DNA of 64,000 nt from Varroa destructor. Taxonomy: Eukaryota; Arthropoda; Arachnida; Mesostigmata; Varroidae. Positions within the stretch are counted from its first letter, which is position 1; each line of letters begins with the position of its first letter. Position numbers and translations under genes: made by a program. The DNA lies in the NCBI RefSeq assembly GCF_002443255.2, contig NW_019211458.1, positions 15,495,939 through 15,559,938 of the forward strand. The letters are read 5' to 3'. This document shows, piece after piece, positions 34,797 through 47,865 of this stretch. Under the pieces are notes generated by a model. The model saw nothing but the letters and a program-made list of their open reading frames with translations, was not told where the DNA came from and made no database searches.

Positions 34797-35419
34797 ACGT
34801 GTAAATTTAAGCGATACCGAAAAAACATGTTAGCACTCGTTACAAGACGCCTACGAAGGGCTTTCGTGAACAAACACAGTGTGTTAAAATTCAGTGAAGT
34901 CATGCACTATTTGAGTGACCTAAAGATTTTCAGGATTAGCGTTAAAGAAATATGGTTCCATGTCCTATACACGCCAAATCTGAAATGTTGCCTTAATTAG
35001 TAACTGTTTTCTATGTCTTATTGAGTGTAGTAAGAAAAAATATCCTGGATTCAAGAAACACAACGCACCAGGTGGCGCCTTGTCGATAATACGATTTATC
35101 GTGGCAACAATGGAATTACTACCAGCAATACAAACGGGATCTTCTTGCAACGAAACAGAGCTTTTCGTGAACTCACTCTGACGTACTAACTGTGTACATA
35201 GATCAATGCGTCACGGGGAAAAGTGGCGACTGCCTATTCATGCATTTTGAAAAAGTATTCATAGATTTGATGGACCTTCCTCACTTGACCACTTACAGCA
35301 GTCGCTCGATGCACTACCTTACTTCGATCGAACTAGTTACATGAGGTATACAACATTACACTGTCCGTATCTTATTTTTATCTACTGTGAATATCAAATA
35401 TGAGCCGAACAAGCAAGAA

Positions 35420-35447
35420 ATGCGTTCACTCATTTACGTGAACGCAT
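35420..35447. repeat. Hairpin, 10-bp perfect arms and 8-nt loop
   Basis: ATGCGTTCAC (35420-35429) and GTGAACGCAT (35438-35447) are exact reverse complements around TCATTTAC. No associated gene was seen. Confidence 0.85.
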
Positions 35448-35599
35448 GTATGTTTCCTTCTGCTTATTTATCAATCGTTGATTGTTCATCTAGACCGGCC
35501 GGTTAAGTGAAGTAACGATAATTGTAAAGTTCTTACAGACAGGAAGTGCATCATTTTCTGTTCAAAATGAAGCACCACGGCGACGACAGCGCCATACAA

Positions 35600-38500
35600 A
35601 TCAATACGAACAATCGTATGACATGGCAGAAGCCAAGTTAATATCAACAGTCGCGCCGGGTGGCAAAGTTTCTGTTCTGGCAGTAACGCCACTTTAAAAC
35701 GACGCTGTTCCTGTCGTATCGTAGGCGCCCCAAAGACGCTTGAATGAGATTATTTCTTTTCGAGCTATTGCCGGCGATGCACGCAATATTTTTTGAGAGG
35801 CGCTGTTACTACAGCTCTACAGCCGTGGTAAGTGTCCTTGTTCATTCGCTGTTCACTGCCACTATCAACAATACTGTTGTTTGAGTTGTCTTAACGAAAC
35901 GGGGTCGTGCCGAAGGCGGGCCGTCGAACAACGGTTCGCAATGGCCTGCTCGTTCTCCGCTAGGTGCTGGATCTGTTCATGAATTGGAGAAGCCATAGCA
36001 GCAGCTGATGCTGCCGCCTCTAGCGTCGTTGCCGTCGTCAATAAAACCAGCAATCAATATTTAAGTGCTGATACCTGTTTCTTGCCTATATGCCCACCCT
36101 TTCCTCACCCAAGTTATTCTGTAGCAGCTGCAAAATTTGCAGTCTCAGCTAACAGTCCCGTTGTTTCTGGTGAGCTGTTTGTGGGTCTTTTATTTAACGA
36201 CAGCAGCACTTCCGGGAAAAGGGGAGCGGGGGGCAGCTGAAAGGCAAGAATATATCGAAGCCTCCTTGTCAGGAGGCTGTCCATGCGTGGGATCCTCCAC
36301 AGTTTGTTGAATGTAGAGTTGTCCTTGTTCGTAGAGCTGTTGATGCTACTGTTAACAGAGTTGTTTGAGTAGTTGATTAATTCTGTTAACAGAGTGAGGT
36401 TTTTGGACTTGCCGCATTTAGGTTTAGTCACTGACCTCTGATAATTACGGAAGTTCCATAGCTGCGTGCTAAACTTCTTGACTTACTGAGCGAAGTTAAA
36501 AGTCTACGCGGAAACCAGATGCCGGCAGTCTTTCTCGTATTCTAGACACGTCATATGTATTCAGATGCCCTGTTGAGGTTACACGAGAGTTTTGCTTAAG
36601 CTTCTTGTAACAGCTATGATGTTATATGTCTATGATTTTGCGGCGGCGGTAAAATTGATGATTTATATGAATGATGCAGCTACCGACCTGACATGAAAAT
36701 CATCTCATGCGTTACCGGTACGGTACACCGGATTTCGTGATACTCGAAAAGTTTTTAATAGTTTAGCGAGTGAACTTTAAATTATTTGAATATACATATA
36801 GGTAAAAAAAGGAAATTTCGGACTGATGATTCAAATAAGTTGTGACCCCAACAGCTAGTAGCGTCCGAAAATTAGTACAGCCAGTGAAGCTCGTTGAGGT
36901 TGACGTTTGAAGGCGCTGGTGGGCATTGAGTTGTAACTTTCCAACAAAATAATTTCCGCAAATTTATAAACGATATGACAAATTTCTATATAAAAATTTG
37001 AAAATAGCCGAACTTTTGCTCTCTTACCGCAAACTCGTGCGTGTGTCAACTTTATTATTATTATTATTAATTATTATTTATATTAATTATTGAAATGACA
37101 ATTTACATTTCAACAAGCATTTTACCGATTGCTCCAAGAATGCGGACGATATGGATCAGCTTATTGGCTACCATGACACTGAAAAGTTTATTTTCACATA
37201 CCAAAGTTACATTGACTAACGGTAATAACAATTCGGTAACGTGTGAACTTCTGTTATTGTGTTTTCTGCAGATAATGGTTATCTCCTTGAGAAGTATTCA
37301 GAAAAAAAACATCGCTGTAGCCAGCATGACAGTAGAAATTAAATAGAAAAGCTTCGCTATACAACCTCAATGCAGCCGGTATTTAAACGTCCTAATCAAG
37401 GCTTAATGTGAAAAGTTCACTTTTATGCATATCTGAACATAAATAATCACAGAACCATAAGCTACTTCTGCTGTCTTCGTGCACCTTATGGCTTCTGCAA
37501 CAACACATCGGCAAAAGAAAATCACTTCTCGCCTCATTTTTTTCATTACGCTCGTTCACTATTATAATATGCAGCTTTAGCAAATCCTTAGACTGTGCGT
37601 ACAATCTAAATGCGTCGGCCGACATCCACTCAATGACTATTTTTAAACAATAACAAGCAACAGGAGCCCTGGCAGCGGCATTTGCTTTTTTATTCACGTC
37701 AACGCACGACTATATTAACTCTATCGTTCTATAGATCTCGCGCAATTCCTACCCCTTGGCAAGAATAGCGCCGATTATATAGGCACGGTCATCCATACGC
37801 ACTACGTACACGTCGTGAAAAGTACCTGGCAATCTGTCAGCCCCAGCGAGGACCTTGTGTACCATGCGCCCAGAAATGACAAACGCCCTTGAAGGTAAAC
37901 GCTATATATATAGACAGCTAGGTCCGACATCGATGGCGTGCAATGCTTACTACCACGGTAGGGGTCAAGTCGTAATTAGAAGATTTTGGTCGCAGACATC
38001 CGGCGTGAATACTGCTGTTACAGTGCGTAAGTCATCATGAGCGCCATTTTGTTGCATGAACATGTTTATTTAGTGGGCAGTACCCGCTGGCTAGATGAAG
38101 TCGGTTTACGTGTTAAAAGAGTAATTTGGTCAAGAGATAGATTGGTCTAAAGATGACGGCTTGAGGGGCGGCAGGCAAATGAGCTTTAGAGACTGCATCC
38201 ATCAGTGTAACGCAGTGGCGTTTTTCCATTATGTGCATTCAAAACACGTTTGTATGAAAATAATCTGTGTACGCCTGCGTTCGCATGCAACAATAACTCA
38301 CTGTACTTCGACTGTACAATGATAGGCCTTCACGGCTCACACAGATCGCTTCGCCAATTTCGCGAAAAGACGGTCGCACCCCGAACAAATACGACTTCCT
38401 TTTCTTATAGTTCCGTTCTAATTTTTTCGGGGATGACCGAGGCAGTGCCGGATTGCAGCACGCAACAGGCAAAGCCGTCTTCGGCACTTTGGCGGGGCCT

Positions 38501-41500
38501 CGTAACTATGCTTTATCGTTAAATAGATAAAAACAAGTAGAGACCGTAGTTCGGCTCAAGGTCTTCTGTGGGCATATGTATTGCGTGCATAAAATCGATA
38601 TAATTAGAAATGGGAAAGCTTAATGACTATGTAGCCAAATTAGAGGACTAGAGTAAATTAGCGGGCGCTTTGATACCAAATCAGCGACTCTGGTTCATGC
38701 TGAGCGATCGATAGCAACGATAGGCTAGAGCGACAGAGAAAGGTGTCTAGAGTTATTTTGTTTTTCGCGGCTATTTAGCATTGATTGACGTTGCGGACGA
38801 AGTCAGAAGACATTTGAGGGATAATGTTATTTGCTAAAAATGGTATTAAGTTCAAAACTTTTGTCAACAAGATATGAACTGAGTTCGTGTAACTTAATAA
38901 TCTTTGACGAGCACTTCCCGTTGCGTTTGTCTTCTGCATAAGGTTTTTGTAACTTTCATCCGTTCCATTCAACCTTCCGCGTGTTAAGCTTCAGTTTAAA
39001 AATCCGGGAAAAAGCAAAGTCCATTCAAATTACGAATAGTCTTGTTAAGAGTCTCTCTTTGGAAGGGGATACTTCAGTGTTTTTTCCCACCTAAAACATT
39101 CTATTAAATACATGATTCGAGTGATACGAACCTTTTTTAGAGGTATCAGGGTTGCTCTGACTAAAACTATGATAAACATAACGTTTGCACAAACAGTACA
39201 GATAGAAAATAAACAAATAAGACTCTCAAGTCATCATAATACGAATAGAGAGTTTTGTGAACGAATACAGAATATATCTTTCGTAGTCCCGCCCAAGTTT
39301 ACCAGGGCAATTTTGCTAAATGGAGCAAACAGTTTACTATGAAAGAAAGTCTCTCTACAATATATGAATGAGTTAAATATTGTTAGCATAGATTGTTTTA
39401 TCATGCAGACAAGCTCTATCACGGCACCATATATATTGCCTTTCCCATATTGCTTAGGGGGCAAATTGAAATAATTCCTTGCGGGTCCCGTGATAATCGA
39501 TCAACGATATCACCAACAATCTTGAAGTCGGAATTATGGGTGTTCTTTATCGTACGACCGATGCTACGGCCGTCACCTTTTCACTGTAGAAGCTATCGTG
39601 ACAATCTCGTTTTATGAAATACGTCGAAGAAAAAATCCCAATATATAACGACAAAAATTCAGCGTTTGACTTGGATCGGGTGTTTGTCGCGCGCGGCCAC
39701 TAACGTTAAACTATTGGATTTTAATGATTACCGCAAGCGACGATATCGCACCGATGATTCTCACAGTAACGGTTCCAACAACAATTAACATGGAAGAAAA
39801 AATAACAAATGTAGGAACCAGCTGCAATTTTTAACGTTTTATATAGAACTTACTTTAATAATAGCTGACTAATAGTCAATTTGGATATGAAAGATTATCA
39901 GGGTTAATCGGTAGCGAGGTCAATACCTGTTCCATGAATGCTCGTCGTCGACGATCAAGCGAAATCAGAATCTAAACGTGTACGCTTTTTTGGCGCTTTT
40001 TACTATTAGCAATTAAGTTATTCATTATCAATTATAGTTATTTATAATGGGTAAGATGTTTTGTGACTGGTTATGTTGTAGCGAGATGTCCTGAATGAAA
40101 AACATCCGACGCTCATTTCCACGATCCGCTTATCATGTCCGTTTCCGTACTCTGGAAGCTGAAGACATGGTTATACGATTCAATGAAGAGTCAATTTCTT
40201 CAACTCGTGTTTTTTTTTGTTTGCATTGTGTATTGTTTTCTTCTGTTAGCACCAGCTTTGAACCATTCTCGCCATTTCTCGCGTATTCTTTTCGGAGTGG
40301 CTTCAGTTCTTTTGGAGTCGATAATTATACTACGGCCGTTTTCTTGTTTTTCTTTGTCTGATGTCACGATAAGACAACAAAGATAGTGTATTGAAACTAT
40401 CACGTACGTACTATGAGAACAAAACAATATATCTGAGGTTTCAATAACCCTGACAAATCGCTCCCAGACAGATCTGGCCGAACCTTCCATTAACCGGACA
40501 CCGCAGCCATCGCACCAGGCACGGGAAAAATCTATCAGGCTGTCACACGACGCAGAGTTAAGTTGTTGTTTGTTGTTTCAACGAACCTCCTTCGGATCTA
40601 TTCGACATAACCTCTTATCCTAATATTGACGAAAAAGGAATTCTCGAATCAAGAATATTTTCCCCAAAAGGGACAGCATTCGTTATCTCTGTGATGAAGA
40701 CGTGAAAAACATGAGGAAGAGTGACTGCTACCTCAGCGGCCTATAGTTACGAGTTGAACTGGAAGTTCGCATGATCTTCTCATTTTGTGGTGGGCCCCAA
40801 ATCATATGGCCGTAGCGCATTAGAATAATTACTGATGCGACAACGAAGGCGGATGGTGGCGCAGTTGCCGTTTCGAATCATAAGTATAAATGTATTCTAT
40901 CGCCGTGACTTCATCGGGCGTCCTACTTGTATCCATCGTCACCGCCACCATAACTAGCGTCGCCGCGACTGTGATTTGAATACATCCGTAATGTATGGCG
41001 CTGGTGATTGTCAAGAAAACAATATCTTTGCTTGTTCGCTGGTGGACCATTCTCGATTGAACAACTAACGAACAAGGACAATATGTGCAGGATGTAGGAT
41101 TGTGGCCACACGCAACGTGCCGCTTACCGCATCTCGCTCGCTCATGCCTGCGACGTCTGTCTGTCTGTCGGCGACCAGTTGCCCGTCAGTCACTGTCTTG
41201 CTGTTCGTGTTTCAGACATCAAGCTTCATGAAATATGTGACGCTGTCTGTTCGAAAGACGCTGTAAAGTGTTGCCGTTTCCCCTATCAAGATCAGGAGAC
41301 TTCCCATCGTCGTGTAAATATAATTACCGGTTCCTTCTATTTTTAATGCGCGGACAAATTCTGGAAGATCAGGACTAATTGAAGGTTCTGAATGTTTTCT
41401 TACAAGGCTAACCAAATGAAAAGTTCTTAGTCTTTGCCTGATATATTTAGAGGCTTGTGGTGTCCAACTGCTGTAAAATTGCTACTAGGGCGGAATAACC

Positions 41501-41600
41501 GTTTGAGAACTCCCCGTTTCGAGTTCTACGCCCGGTACCGTTGTCAGCAATTCCATCATACGGTTGGCTAGTTCCCAGCACGAAACAAGCTCTACGAAAC
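35600..41600. other. Gene-poor interval
   Basis: No conserved exon recognised. It contains a (TTA)n run near 37051-37092 and several open frames below 106 codons on both strands without motifs. Many rely on non-ATG starts. Confidence 0.55.
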
Positions 41601-41615
41601 ACACGGGCTGACAAC

Positions 41616-41740
41616 GTTTGTCTACGTGCGGGTTCGAGCCTAGACGACAGTCTAAGAGACGATAGTCTCTTAAACTATCAGGGAAATAGCTTACTCGCTA
41701 AGCTATCGTGGAGACAACCGTTCGAACCTGCAACACAAAC
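41616..41740. repeat. Foldback element with nested hairpins
   Basis: The outer arms are 41616-41637 and 41722-41740; their inner ends GCGGGTTCGA and TCGAACCTGC match as reverse complements at 9 of 10 positions. Inside are two perfect 8-bp hairpins: TAAGAGAC-GATA-GTCTCTTA (41653-41672) and ATAGCTTA-CTCGC-TAAGCTAT (41686-41706). Both arms contain GTTCGA, which resembles a tRNA B box, but the spacing to any A-box-like motif is wrong for a tRNA. It is probably a small foldback or MITE-like repeat, or a tRNA-related SINE remnant. Confidence 0.6.
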
Positions 41741-41764
41741 CTGTAGAACTTCTCACCGTTTGTA

Positions 41765-44590
41765 GCAATAAATATGTCTTCGTTATTCAAAGCTGGCAGT
41801 TAAAAATATAATGACATAACATTTTATGCAATTTTAACATTTACAAATAGAAGTATGTGTACGCGTAGCGGAACTTCACGAAGATGGTGCCGTCTTATAC
41901 AACCACTGAAAACAGATGCATGTATGTCAGACAGTTGAGCCTGTTGTCGGAATGCGCGTAGAGGCTATTAAATTAGTGCACGTCCCTTGCCGCTAACAAT
42001 AAGTAGCGTTAAAGGCCATGTTCGTTACCTTACGAGCTTACATGATTTGGGCGGTAGTCTTTTTCTTTATTGAATTTTCAACGATGCATCATTATGATGA
42101 TTTATTGTTATACAGAGTAAATAGCCGTTTTGATCATTCTATCTTTATCATCGTATTATGTTTTCGCATTGGCCGAATATTGGGTCCCTCTAGGCTGCAA
42201 GAATATCGTTATATTTGACGATCGTCGTCTTGGCGTAGAAAAAAGACCGTGCGAGAGTTATGAGTGCATAAATGTGTGCGTATAAGTGTTTGCGTTCGTC
42301 TGCGTGATCTGAATCAACGCTGATAGACCTCCTAACATGAGTATAGCAATAACTATGCAAAAAATGACTCTAATTCAATAGTAAGAAATCCTTTAGCAGG
42401 GGTGCCACTGTGCCTACGTAGCTGGAGCTCCATAGACGGACACAGATCGTGTGACCCTTAAAGTCATTCATGAAGTAACACATTCTATTGTATTCGATTG
42501 GAATATAAGGGCTGTTCTGAGATTTCTTAAGAGTCTAAGATTTCCTTTTGTTATTAATACACATATTGGATCGGTGTCTTCGTCCTAGTTGAAGCCAAAC
42601 TTCGGCCGATTTCTCAACGACGTACGTGAATCGAGTGGGCCCCCATTAAAGAGACGTGCGTGAGACGAAGGTGAGCTTCACTTTCAGCCAGACATACTAG
42701 CAGCAATACAAATAGTAAAAGAAAATAAATCAAAGTTTGCCGAAGGCAATTTCCGCACGAAATTCAATCCGTCGAGCGACAGCTTCAATTGAAGCTGGTC
42801 AGAATCTCCAAAGTCTTGCCTGTGACTGGTTTTTGCAACTTGCCGTGGGCTTACGATGAACGATCGCATTATATGATGTCCGAATAGGCTTCGTTTAGGA
42901 AGTCCAAAGAAGGATTAGCTTTTTATTTGCTTATGCAGGTTATTTTCTTTCTAATCAAAGATGTACACCGGTGTACAACCAGTTTTCACTCACGGATACA
43001 AATAGATACTATACGCATGTCTGTTTCCTAGCAGATGAATGGCAGTGTATCGTTAATGTTACCGGGGTTGGAAAGGTCCACTTGAGCGATGCTGCGGCGC
43101 ATTTAAAAGCTGTGCACGTACGAATGGAATGAACTAGTGATTTACTTATGGCGTAGTTGATTCTTCCTCGTTGACGTGGTTTCTCGTTCATCTTTGTACG
43201 CGAATTTTTATTTTTGGCTCGTGACTGGTCCAAATGAAGTATTGTGCGTCCGTTTTCCGCTCAAGTGAAAATTAAGTGCGACCGAGGAGCTGCTGCTACT
43301 ACTGCTGATGTTACTACAGGAAAGCTGAAGTCGCCGAATCGTATGAAAATCAGCTAAAAACGTAATTCTTGTTGTAGTATCACAGTCATATTTTGGCGGG
43401 CGGCTTAAATTGCCGATGTCGGCAAGTGATTTGATTGTTCTGAGGTCATCAATGACTGCCGCCAACAATCACGGAAAAGAGATAGATAGCGATCGCTTCT
43501 GCGTTTGCGGATGTTTTAACGGATGGGGGCAACCCCACGTAGGAAGGCAAGGAATTCTGATAAATTTCAACCTTTACCAGCGCGAGGGGTTAAGAGGCGT
43601 GCGGGGCGAGAATAGGTATCTCCTTTTACGTGAACGATGATCATTTCAATAGTGGCTTTTTGACGTTGGGCATACAATCGCATAAATCTTATTTGATTTT
43701 CTCCTGTAATACACTGCCTATGCGCGAAGTCCACATGCGCATTTAAAGGATAATTTACTCTAGAAATCCGAGTGCGATATATAGAACGATGTTGGTTTAT
43801 ATTCAACATTTTGATTACCAAATACCTGCTCAGTTTGATGCATTGAGGGTATGTACACTTGCTGACAAAAAAAAAACTACGAATTTAATAAATTTTATCA
43901 TATTTTTTCGTTGCTCTCGCTGCTACACTGGTCGCTTGGAGAGCACTAACATCTATTTGCCCTTTATATTCTGCACAGTCTTTACCGCGGGGTGAAATAG
44001 CTTAAGCGTCGTCTCGTTCGAGCTTCTTATATCCGGCCATTTGTATTCATCTTATCATCTTTAAGCAGCATTTTCCCTTTATTTATCAGTCACTACATGT
44101 AGTTGAAGGGCGTGCTTGCGTTTGCGCAGTTGACATGTCTATAAATCTAAATAAGTCTAAATTTTAAAATCGTGTTCCATGTTTGTAATCGGCCTATTCA
44201 TTATCGTAGGAGTTTCTAGAGACCATATACTTCTTCCTCCGGATATCTCTGTAAATACTTTGTGGTCCGATGAATAATTGCTTTGTTCATTTGCTCGTGG
44301 GTAATCCATCTCTGATACTGATAATATCAGTATACGTATAGCTGCCATTTAGCACAAATGGTCGCAAGCGATTGTCGTTTGTACACCAGTCGACTTTGCG
44401 GTTGATTGCAGTGCCCGGTCACCCTGAATCAGTCAGCCTGGAATCCTTCGCATGTTCCACTCAATAGATGAACGTATCTAGACGGAAACACGGTGCCTAA
44501 AACACAGAAACGAATGAGACATTTCGCTGTGGCCGATGTTGCGCTATGGTCTTTGCTCGTTATTCATTTGAGTCGAACAATCAAAGTTAC
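41765..44590. other. No gene seen
   Basis: Mixed unique sequence with a poly-serine-coding minus-strand frame (43208-43468) that lacks an ATG and has no recognisable domain. Confidence 0.5.
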
Positions 44591-44594
44591 TCAC

Positions 44595-44851
44595 GACCAA
44601 CAATTCAAAAGTGAGCCCAGCGACGAATAGAAGAACGCACAAAACAGCTGTTCCCATTCCCCAGCGCGACGCAAGAGTGGATAGAGTTACGAAGACGGCT
44701 AGAGGTACCAACGCGTTGAAGCGGAATACAGAAAGACCATCGAAACAGGTGGCAATTGCAGTTGCTCGACTTGGAATTGTGGAAAAAATCGTACGCGCAA
44801 CATCGTAAAGGAAAAGGGCCACTGCCCGGGGAATAGGGGATACGTTTAATG
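44595..44851 (-). CDS. Candidate internal exon of a membrane protein
   Basis: On the minus strand a CAACAAG acceptor (AG just above 44851) and a GTC|GTGAGT donor (at 44594-44589) bound an 86-codon open frame. It contains FLYDVARTIFSTIPSRATAI and then FNALVPLAVFVTL and MGTAVLCVLLFVAGLTFELL, giving two or three predicted membrane-spanning stretches. GC content is higher than in the surroundings. The frame continues past both putative splice sites for a short distance. I do not recognise the family and found no flanking exons. Confidence 0.22.
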
Positions 44852-47799
44852 CTTGTTGGCAAAAAAAGATCTTCACGATCAGGGAAAAGCTAAAGCAAGC
44901 AGGCTATGTCATGATAACGTTGACAAAAAGAAATTCAAAGCAAATGGAGATAAATGACGAAGAAAGTAGGAAATTATTATGATGCTCTCAATGTGTCAGC
45001 TACGCAAAAAAAACAATATGGGTGTCCTTTGGCAACAAAAACGCTTACATATCAAGAAGACGAAGCACCGCATCACAGAAGATGGATTGGAGAATGGCAG
45101 CTTCATAACACTCTAGATCACTTATTATCGTGTTTGTAAATGCTGCAGATTCCGTAACTGCCTAGCAGTTTTTTTTGTTTTATTTATTATTATAAATATG
45201 TGACGTTTTGGTAATTCTGTAGGCAATGTCTGGTCGGTTAATTTTAGATTATACAGCTTGTTATACATGAGTCAGCTTACTTTAATAAAAATCAAACATT
45301 ATTTATTTTTAGTAAACGCTCAATTATTTCGGTCTTAAGGCTGTATTGACTCTAACTCAGTCATCAACTACTATAAATATGCATGAAATTTAGATTTTTC
45401 TGAGATTGTTTATTGCACGACAAAAAAAAGATTCATAAATCACTGAAGCTTGATTTTTCTGAGTCTGCTTTTAATTATTGAGATGATATTTTTACGTGCT
45501 TAAAACAATGTCATAATACGATCCGAATGAAGCTATAGTTTAACTATCTTCGCTAACGTATCAGTGGTAAATGATATACTGACGCGCAGAGGGGTCAGCG
45601 TGATACTTTTTTACTACTCTGTATTTGCGTTGCCGTTCCGGAACAGCTGTTTCGACTATCGGCTGACGCTTTTGTTGTCGCCGTTCGCTAGCAACGTCAC
45701 CGAAGGGTCAATCGTACGATCGTCACATTAGCTGCCTCTTCGCATCTTTATTCTATTCAATTCTATCCACTGTTGCTCACAGCTGTAATTGTGCCATTCA
45801 AAGACGACCCATAACCCATTGGACACCGCTGCCTGTTTACCCCGTTGCTGACGCGTTTATATGTTTATATATATAACAACAATTGCAGCAAAACTGTCCG
45901 CAGTAATGATAATGGTGATTAGCTTGACTACGAGGATATTTTTGTTACACGTAAACTCAGCTGCTTTTGCTGATTCTGCGGTCGCGACTGCTGAGATTCT
46001 CGGAGAGTTTTAAATAGCCAGTGTCGAAATGGGAAACACCGTCAGCGGAAGACGTGGCAGTGCTGTCGCAGGGTGTTCAGCGAACGAAAGTGTCACCGAG
46101 TGATTCCGCTGGTCGATACGCGTCGTTCGGCGACAACAGAGCAAAATTTCCGATGACCAACGCCATTATCATCAGTAAAGGCATCGTTAGTAGCAGCTGA
46201 ACGTCCGAAGAACGTCGGGCAGTAATATTAATCACAACAAACAATAGCAAATGCCCACAACAGCGACGAACACGATACACTAAGCAGTAACTGCGGACTT
46301 TTCCCGTCATATCCGAACGGCTCCCCGCTGTTCTCATAGCCGTTGTGTGGGCATTGCCAATGTCGACGAGGGAACAAGGCGCAAAGTCGTTATTTCCCGT
46401 CGCCGCCGGCCACATGCATACCGCCGTCATCACGATGGCTGCCTTTAAACAATTATTTGAGATAGAGAAAAGTGGGCAAGGATGCCCAATTTACAAAGAG
46501 TAAATCAACTATACGTTCGATAACGATGCAAGCGGCTAGACATGAGAGGAAAAGGCGTACGCATGTAAGATCCTTCGACTGCTACGTTTGCAGTATGACG
46601 ACGCATCTGAAAACAACAAATTCGACAAAAAAAGTCATATGCGGAAGTGTGTAATTTCGCGACACGAAACTTATGGGTCAACTTTCTTTTATTGACGTGC
46701 TGTACGCATGTTTCCTTGGCACACGTGCAAGAATGAAGAGTCCACTGTTATATGCATTTAATCATACAGTGGCCATATCTGCACGTCTTAATTAAGGCGA
46801 TCTGAGGTAAATGATACGCCGTGATCTTACGGTACGTGTTTCTTGTTTGCTTGAATAACAACCGGTACCACATAGTCGTAGCACAAAACGCAAGGCCATT
46901 CAAGCTACTGGCGTAAAAACTCGTTTCTGTTTTTTGTAGAAGCAATCGAGCATGCCATTTTCTCTCAGCGTTCAAAAGTTGCTAAACCTTTGAAACACAG
47001 TTGTAAAAGTTCTTCGCTAAAACGGACATCAAATCCCGTTTTCAACAACACATTAATGTGATCTAAATAACGTGCAAAGTTTACTTTCGAGCTAACCACG
47101 TTATAAGTGTAAAAAACCCGCAATTATTGAAATAATAACTGCAAGCTGTCTATTTTGCTCGTACGAAGTGAACACTTTACAAGATCATATAAGCACTCCC
47201 TCGCCGAAAAATTCGTTGAAGAATTGAAGTATACTGTTTTGATAGGCGTGATTATGAGGGATTGTCGTAGTAAGTGATACGATTTATCTAGCAGAGCCCA
47301 CAAGTCACAGTAACCTGATTTCGTCGCCTTTTATAGCTATATACTCAACTAAGCCAGTAGTTTATCAAATGAACATAAAGTATAACCTTTTTATTCTATA
47401 ATTATAATTTTTATCTATCATGAAGATGAAGAACTTCAGCAATATTCCTTGCTAGAAGCTTAAGGAAGAATTGAATTCTCGAAAAAAAAAAAAAACGAAA
47501 GTCAACCATTGACTTTTCTTCTGAGATGTACTCCGACGTCCGTCTTCTAATATTCAATGAGAACCGAAACAGAAACACATACTTGAAGCTCCCAAATTTA
47601 GAGGTTTTCAGAGACAGTTTTCCGAGTGAACTTGCTTACACAGACTGAAATCACCACCACGAAAATTCGTTCTTTTATAGTGAAAACCTCAGTACGTACC
47701 TCGTTAGCCGTTCACCTGTCGTTCATCTTTGACTAATTGGTGAATGCGATTCGTTGAAAAGTGCCTTTTCAAATTTTAGCGGTTTTTAAGCGTGTGGTA

Positions 47800-47803
<4 letters not shown>

Positions 47804-47865
<62 letters not shown>
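47804..47865. repeat. (TA)n microsatellite, about 62 bp
   Basis: A TA dinucleotide run with one interruption (ACAT) near 47845. Confidence 0.95.

Noticed and set aside
41531..41760. tRNA gene suggested by GGTTCGAGCC and GTTCGAACC
   Set aside because: Neither B-box-like motif has an A box at the right distance, no 7-bp acceptor stem was found, and the motifs are better explained as arms of an inverted repeat.
46029..46103. Short frame MGNTVSGRRGSAVAGC with a myristoylation-like start
   Set aside because: Only 24 codons, no good donor site to extend it, and the resemblance to other MG-starting frames in the window is superficial.
46077..46430. 117-codon minus-strand frame with a hydrophobic leader-like MPLLMIMALVIGNFALLS near its end
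   Set aside because: The leader would be internal or give a 35-residue product with no cysteines or processing sites. GC-rich composition explains the open frame.
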